A stretch of 64,000 nt of DNA from positions 6,975,807 to 7,039,806 of the forward strand of contig NC_044925.1 of NCBI RefSeq assembly GCF_003576645.1, in the 5' to 3' direction. Shown here piece by piece: positions 59,301 through 64,000 of this stretch. The position numbers were made by a program, and so were the translations under genes. Under the pieces are notes generated by a model that made no database searches, had not been told where the DNA came from, and worked only from the letters and a program-made list of their open reading frames with translations. The first letter of the stretch is position 1. Each line of letters opens with the position of its first letter. Origin of the DNA: Ipomoea triloba. Taxonomy: Eukaryota; Streptophyta; Magnoliopsida; Solanales; Convolvulaceae.

Positions 59301-62300
59301 CATAAATAAAGAATTTGTGAAAAATTCCAATCTTCTTCTTGCTTCAAGGTTACTGGGTATGTTAGCAGCAGAATCCTTTACAGTGAAGAGAAGGTACAAC
59401 CTTTTAACTTGCTCCTTCTGCAATAAAGAAATAGGAATAAAAAACTTCAGCATATCAGAAACATCCTTACGGACCCAGCTAATGTATGTATTATAGCAGC
59501 AACAAAATGACAAATTACAAAGGCAAAGTTAAAATCTTACAGTTTCGGGATCCTTTGGCCACTGCATCCTAGAAAACAGCCGTCCCTCATTTCTTGCCCT
59601 TGCCAATATGTTCCATGTATCAAGCTGCTCCCTGAGATACAGAACATGTGTTAACTCTTAAAAACTACTAGTAGTCAATCAAAATATACTACAAAGGAAT
59701 CATCTCCACAGAAGTACCTCAAGCCAGGTGCTAGGAGATCATGTGTAACAACCTCATACAGTTCATACATGGCTTTGGGAGCACCTTTGGCAAGTTCAGG
59801 AGTTTCATTTCGACTCTGAAATAGTATTTCAACATTCATAAAAAAAAATTGAACTCCCAGAACCATTAATGAAAAGCAGAGCTCATTTAAGAAAAGAAGC
59901 AACAAATTCAATGCCAGAATAACATAAGAATTATGCATGACCAATTTGCCAAAAAAACCGTATCTTTAAAGAGATAAAAACTGCAATGTTAATTTAGTAG
60001 CAATTTTCATAAGAACATATCAGCATATGCAAATACAATGCTCCTCCAAAAAAAATGACCAGAGGCAGCAAAGAGAATTACATGCAACTGGGAATAAACA
60101 GAATAAATTTGGAGGTACATCCATTGAAGTAACTATCATTCAAAGGGAATAGTGTTCTTGAAAGCCCACATTACACCCATAAAATAAACTGCAGCTGAAT
60201 TTTAAGACCATATAAAGCCTTTGATCTCCAGGAAAGGACTATGCCCAAAGTAATTTCTATCATGCGTACTGCGTCTAAGGTGTAGCTTAGTGGTAAGCAA
60301 CACCCTTTCACTAGCAACAGAAGTCTTAGTTTCAAACACCACCTCCCCCATTCCCAATCAAATGTACCTAAAAAAATCCCAAGCCATCCCTAACTCAAAT
60401 AATCCTCCTTGTTAGAATCTAAGATTGGGCTGTCATGCACATGGGCCAAACCACACTAAAAGATTGAATCCAATCAACTAGCTAGTCTAACCTATGGCCT
60501 TATAAACCCATATGTTTCTCTCTTACTTTTCAATGTGAACTCTTAACACTCCTATAATGCGTAAACAGGGGAAATCTAACTGGAATTTGCGATACGATGG
60601 CCAGAAACGGTCACAAAATAGATAGGGAATTTCACTTTTCACCCCATTAAGAACCTAGAGGAGTAAAATATCTTTTCCAACCCTGTTTCTTTATCCATTA
60701 ATTAACATGAAAAGAATCAGAAATTGGACCACTTTAATTGGCCAGCTCTTTCTAACAAGGAATACTAAGCACAAGTGAAAACAAACAATCCATATAAAGA
60801 AATAACATTTCCAACAGGTATATAATCAAAAGGGAAAGGGACAGTTACCAAAAGTCCAGTTAGTGCTGCCAGTTTTGACAATACATTTGGGAGTTTTGTA
60901 AGTGTCAAAGCTGTGAAAAGGGAACCTTCTGAAAGACTATTGTTGATCTCTCGGTATATTCTTTCAACCCTGATAAGAAGAGAGCACAGAAGAAAAAACC
61001 CCAGAACTTGAAATACTCTCTCAAATTAGATGGCAAATAAAGACACAGATTAACAGCACATTTGACACATGGAATTTGGTCGGAAATGGAAAAGTACTCT
61101 CAAGAATAAGCCTATTCCACCATTTGTTAACTCTTTATTATAAGAGTAGTATTACCAGGATGAGTTATTTCCCTTACTTGGGGAGGGTTTGATATTAGGC
61201 TGATCCTAAGAACTCAAGAATTCTCTTATAATACTTCAATTCTCCTCATTTAATTAAAGCATAAATAAATAAATATTACGCATGTTAGTGAGTGTGTGTG
61301 TATCATCCATCATATACACACACACAATCATACTTACAAATATCTAACTATATATTTATTTTTGTGTGCGTATACATATACATAAATATTTATTTATATA
61401 TTTACATATGTAATAATTGTGATAGGTGTATTTTTGTCTTTAGAATGATTATTTCATTTCTATACCTTAAACCAACCAAACACTATAATAGAATTCCTAA
61501 AGTTCTTCCAATGAAACAAACAATGGAATAAGATTTCTATTGCTAGTCTATTTCATTCCATATGCAATAGGATTTCTATTCACTGAAATTTCATTCCATG
61601 AACCAAGCTATAAAATTTCACTTATTAAATACAAAAGATACAAGAATCGCACCAAAGCCTCCCTTCTCCATCAACTAGAGAATATAAAATCTTTTCGATA
61701 CTGTAATAACACTCCTGAACAGCATAGGCCATGTATTCATCCTTGCATATTCTGTTCCAAAGATCAGCTTGGGAATCTTTGCAATCTAAAGCTAAGTCAA
61801 TTGCCAGCAAGATCTGAAATAGTAGTTTTCATTATGCAGAGAATTCCAAATAATAATTGCTGAACTATTAGGCAACCAAAAGAAAAACCTTAGCAGCTAC
61901 TACCTTACTACTGAGTAGGAAAAGTGGCCATTGAACTAGTCTAAGACTTCCAGTGTTGCTGGGCATAGAAAGCAAATCCATTTCTCTAACAAAATACAGC
62001 ACATAAAGAATAAGTTTTGATTTAAGACAATTCTGATAAAAAGATTCATAAGAGGAACACATAGATATATAGAAGAAAGAAGGCTTAGGCAGCAGTCACT
62101 TACCTATTACTAATAAAATCTTCTTCGCGCAAGCTTTTGATGATCTCATTCCAAAATGGAGAAAACAATGCTGCATATGCCTTGCTATCATCTTGAGAAC
62201 TCTGTAAACACAATGTATAAAAGAAACAATTTATTTCCAATGTACCCAAAAAATAAAAGAACCATAAAGTGTGGAGGCTACCAAATCTCCCAGACAAAAT

Positions 62301-63850
62301 AATAACAATAACAAAAGACAACTAAAAAGATAAAGGAGATTTGAAAAACTACAAGGATGAAGAAAGTAAAAGGCCAGACCTGAGAGGATTGTCCATCAAA
62401 AGGCATCCTGTAAAGTCACAAACAAAATGTTTCACTATATAGATTGGATATCAAGAACACACTTTTCTCAAAGATAAATATGTAGCATTTCATGTGACCA
62501 GAATGAGAAGAGTACCACAGTGAATTCATTGCAAAAGGATGTACTACCTACTGCTGATTCTATTATTTCATAATAACCATCATCATAAATATAAACAAAA
62601 AAAACAAGAAAAAAAAAAAAGAAAAAAAAGTAGCATCTACTCTTGATCCTAAAATTCTTAATAACCCTTCTGTCATTGAGATAACCCACAATTGAGATAA
62701 CAAAGTAAAAAAGCATAATGAAGCAAACTGAGATGTTGGACAATAAAAAACTTTATGCACTTTCCAACAATGCATTTAGTCAACGGTGGGAAAAAGGGGG
62801 GAGGGGGGGGGGGGGGGGCAGAAACAATTATACAAATATGAAGTTAGCCAATCTCAAGATGATGATAACCTCTTTGCCTCAGGAGACACAAGATTCTTGG
62901 CAAATGCTTCAGGAAAGCTCTCAAAACGTTTATGAACCATTGCAATCGAACGTATCTGGGTAAAACCAAGTTTGGACAAACTTCAACTCATGTGAGCATA
63001 AAAAACAAACAAACTCAAAAAAATAACAGTGAACTGCTGCTAATTTCTGAAATAGGTGAGAGCAATTTAAACCTCTCCTAACCGAGCCCGTGCTCCAATT
63101 ACACCACCAACAATGGCAGATAGCAGAGTGTACCATATGTGAATATCCATAAGATAAATCTAGAGAAATAGAGAAAATCAGTGCTTGATAATGTGTATAT
63201 AGTACATGAAAGAAGATTCAGGATCAAACTGGAAGAAACAGAAGAAATAAAAAAAATGAAAGCACATTGTCATGGAGAAATATTAGGATAACAGAGCCTA
63301 GAATTGTAGTACTTGAAACCATTACTATTAAAAGGAATGAAAACTAGGCTATTAAATTCTGATAAGAAGTAAGGATTCAAGACAAACCAAAAGCATGATA
63401 GGCATTAAAATTATTTGAATTAAGATATGATATACTCCAAAATTGTGATTCTTTGACTAACATCATTCACGTCAATAATGACGCACCTGGTACCAATTAC
63501 ATGTGGATAACAATAATGTCAGAGAAAAATCCCAAAATATAGACAATGGTACAACTATCACAGGAACAATGTTCAATACACTAATGTTGTATGATATTCT
63601 AACAGTTGTAAATTTCTCTGCATTTGGGGATTTTGCTCTAGAATTGTCGCTACCTATACCTACCATTTTTTTTGCTATCTTAGCTAAAGTATAATAGATG
63701 CCGAACAAAAATTTCTTCCAGGACAGAGGCCTTTAAAAGTTATACTAAGAACAAGTCAGTCTAACAGAATGTAGCAAATCAATCCATAACAATCACTTAC
63801 AGCAATAACAGGAGCCCACAAGCTGACAATGGTCAATGCATTATTATTAT
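42954..63850 (-). CDS. CALS9: Callose synthase 9-like (glucan synthase-like 10), 5' part beyond the window
   Basis: Plasma-membrane beta-1,3-glucan synthase using UDP-glucose to make callose. Exons, minus strand: 63801-63850, 63073-63159, 62870-62955, 62380-62407, 62104-62201, 61904-61985, 61653-61813, 60849-60969, 59718-59815, 59541-59631, 59257-59417, 58971-59080, 58566-58700, 58388-58456, 58122-58293, 57366-57471, 54519-54638, 53155-53260, 52946-53029, 51860-51972, 48291-48343, 47994-48170, 47863-47910, 46377-46525, 46095-46208, 45915-46003, 45639-45787, 45389-45491, 44599-44718, 43751-43801, 43432-43614, 42954-43199. All borders are GT/AG and the phases give one uninterrupted frame of 1185 residues. 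It starts in the N-terminal membrane bundle ([13 protein letters not shown]), then the cytosolic glucan synthase domain ([69 protein letters not shown]), then the C-terminal membrane bundle ending [14 protein letters not shown]. Similarity to remembered Arabidopsis CALS9/GSL10, including the small-exon structure, favours that member. About 700 N-terminal residues lie past 64000. Confidence 0.93.
47265..47665. mobile_element. GC-rich palindromic MITE (CCTAGGCG family), copy 2, in a CALS9 intron
   Basis: Starts near TGTTGCAAAAATCCTGCAT and ends GATTTTTTCAACCATG (inverted GTTG/CAAC ends). Both arms are filled with GGCGCCTAGGCGC and GCCGACTAGGCC words. Lies in the intron between exons 47863-47910 and 46377-46525. 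Confidence 0.6.
48600..51800 (+). mobile_element. LINE (L1-type) ORF2 remnant in a CALS9 intron, antisense
   Basis: On the plus strand: [14 protein letters not shown] (48785), then RT pieces matching [18 protein letters not shown] (49250-49305), [25 protein letters not shown] (split by frameshifts; 49425-49490) and [17 protein letters not shown] (49500-49550). RT block A is altered: the usual AYDKVEWN reads ANNKVEWN. Many frameshifts and stops. The LTR element at 50095 splits the downstream [11 protein letters not shown] segment (51707-51745). It fills most of the 3.5-kb intron between exons 51860-51972 and 48291-48343. Confidence 0.75.
50095..51704 (+). mobile_element. Non-autonomous Copia-like LTR retrotransposon, 1.61 kb
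   Basis: 5' LTR 50095-50370 (276 bp) and 3' LTR 51427-51704 (278 bp), nearly identical, TGTTGAATATT...TTTCAACA. Target duplication AAAAG at 50090-50094 and 51705-51709. The primer-binding site TGGTATCAGAGCC directly follows the 5' LTR (initiator Met tRNA type). The polypurine tract TTGAGGGGGAG abuts the 3' LTR. The 1.05-kb interior has only a possible short gag-like start and no protease, integrase or RT, so it must depend on a partner element. The near-identical LTRs mean a recent insertion. Confidence 0.9.
52024..52165. repeat. (GC)n(AC)n(AT)n alternating tract, tandemly duplicated
   Basis: A 70-bp unit, TATATGTAATCAATTAAAAC plus ATGCATTGCAGACGAGAGAG plus a GCGCGC/CACACA/TATATA run, occurs at about 52051-52120 and again from 52121 to 52163. 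Lies 50 bp upstream (in gene sense) of exon 51860-51972. Confidence 0.9.
54897..54920. repeat. (CA)n microsatellite in CALS9 intron
   Basis: About 12 CA units. The surrounding intron 54639-57365 otherwise holds AT-rich sequence up to 55800. Confidence 0.9.
55815..56770 (+). repeat. Degenerate satellite-like tandem repeat in a CALS9 intron
   Basis: Five to six units of about 125-180 bp with recurring words GGTAAAGGCAAGTCAAATCC, GTTGCCCACTTACTAAAAGT, GGGATGGTAGTNNAGACTAC and GGCAGGATCAGTAACCTAG. Interrupted at 56025-56398 by another element. Confidence 0.7.
56025..56398. mobile_element. MITE rich in CGGTTCCGGTTC words, inside the tandem repeat
   Basis: Left end CCCACGGTTCAGTTCCAGTT, right end CGGTTCGAACCGAACCGTGG, imperfect inverted repeats. 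Centre with (TA)n 56284-56319. The tandem repeat resumes after it. Confidence 0.6.
56771..57290 (+). other. Unrecognised, possibly LINE 3' end
   Basis: Open for 110 codons at 56779-57111 (Trp/Cys/Phe-rich, no domain I know). Ends GTACTTGTATTCTTTGAGTTAATA, the kind of T-rich 3' terminus seen in plant LINEs. Lies in the CALS9 intron. Confidence 0.25.
60280..60400 (+). mobile_element. SINE fragment in CALS9 intron
   Basis: A-box-like GGTGTAGCTTAGTGGTAAGC followed about 40 bp later by a weak B box GTTTCAAACACC. Only the tRNA-related part is clear. Confidence 0.45.
60410..60548 (-). mobile_element. TRIM-like solo LTR, copy 3 (CALS9 intron)
   Basis: On the minus strand TGTTAAGAGTTCACATTG ... TAGATTCTAACA. 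Contains TTAGACTAGCTAGTTGATTG and TTTTAGTGTGGTTTGG as in copies 1 and 2. The TGTTA/TAACA ends are those of an LTR. Confidence 0.55.
62582..62632. repeat. A-rich tract in CALS9 intron
   Basis: Runs of A broken by single G and C, giving a T-rich tract on the gene strand. Confidence 0.8.
62796..62818 (+). repeat. Poly-G tract in CALS9 intron
   Basis: Six G, one A, then sixteen G. The G-rich strand is the template strand of CALS9. The precise length is likely uncertain in the assembly. Confidence 0.85.
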
Positions 63851-64000
63851 CTGCCATTAGAAACACAAGTTATCAGGTTTCATTTTTATACCCGAAATGT
63901 TTCATTACTAGAAATAGGAGGTACAAAACAGGTAATAACTGTTCATGCTTACACTGAAGAAGCTTTAGTTAAAAAGAAAAACAAACAACACTAAGATACA

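Overview
This is a eukaryotic, plant nuclear window: AT-rich, intron-rich, full of (TA)n microsatellites, MITEs, SINEs, a Helitron, LINE and LTR fragments. The proteins are those of a flowering plant. The RPP13/R1-type NLR and the general flavour of the repeats suggest an asterid dicot, possibly Convolvulaceae such as Ipomoea; that placement is inference. The sequence is a draft assembly: it has a 917-base N gap, a single-N join that duplicates 2.4 kb, and one gene with an internal deletion.

Layout. 1-5000: an AGD12-like ArfGAP/C2 gene on the minus strand, seven coding exons found and the first not found. 5000-6800: a TA-flanked MITE, a minisatellite and a tRNA-derived SINE. 6951-9286: a root-type ferredoxin-NADP reductase gene (minus) that lacks the coding sequence between its transit peptide and the FAD-binding domain. 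9600-13400: Helitron pieces and MITEs set in (TA)n tracts. 13891-16581: an intact CC-NB-LRR resistance-type gene (plus). 16600-23400: SINE, MITEs, a complete non-autonomous Helitron (18035-19575), an unknown ORF and the N gap. 24881-28097: an NF-YA (CCAAT-binding) gene in five coding exons (plus). 28500-34000: nested repeats, including a Pack-MULE (29620-30887) carrying a broken CONSTANS-like B-box fragment, and an old LINE (minus) broken by later insertions. 34000-42250: minisatellite-bearing MITEs around a duplicated block that holds a MULE-type MITE and a solo LTR. 42954-63850: the 3' two thirds of a callose synthase 9-like gene (minus, 32 exons, continuous frame). Its introns hold a LINE with a non-autonomous LTR element nested in it, MITEs, a SINE, satellite-like repeats and unusual simple repeats.

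The five genes are unrelated single-copy plant genes (vesicle traffic, plastid redox, immunity, transcription, callose deposition). There is no operon or obvious gene cluster. The most interesting material is in the transposable elements: the gene-fragment capture, the two inverted isomers of one MITE, and a group of minisatellite-carrying MITEs that sit inside TA microsatellites. I did not see a convincing new multi-gene system.
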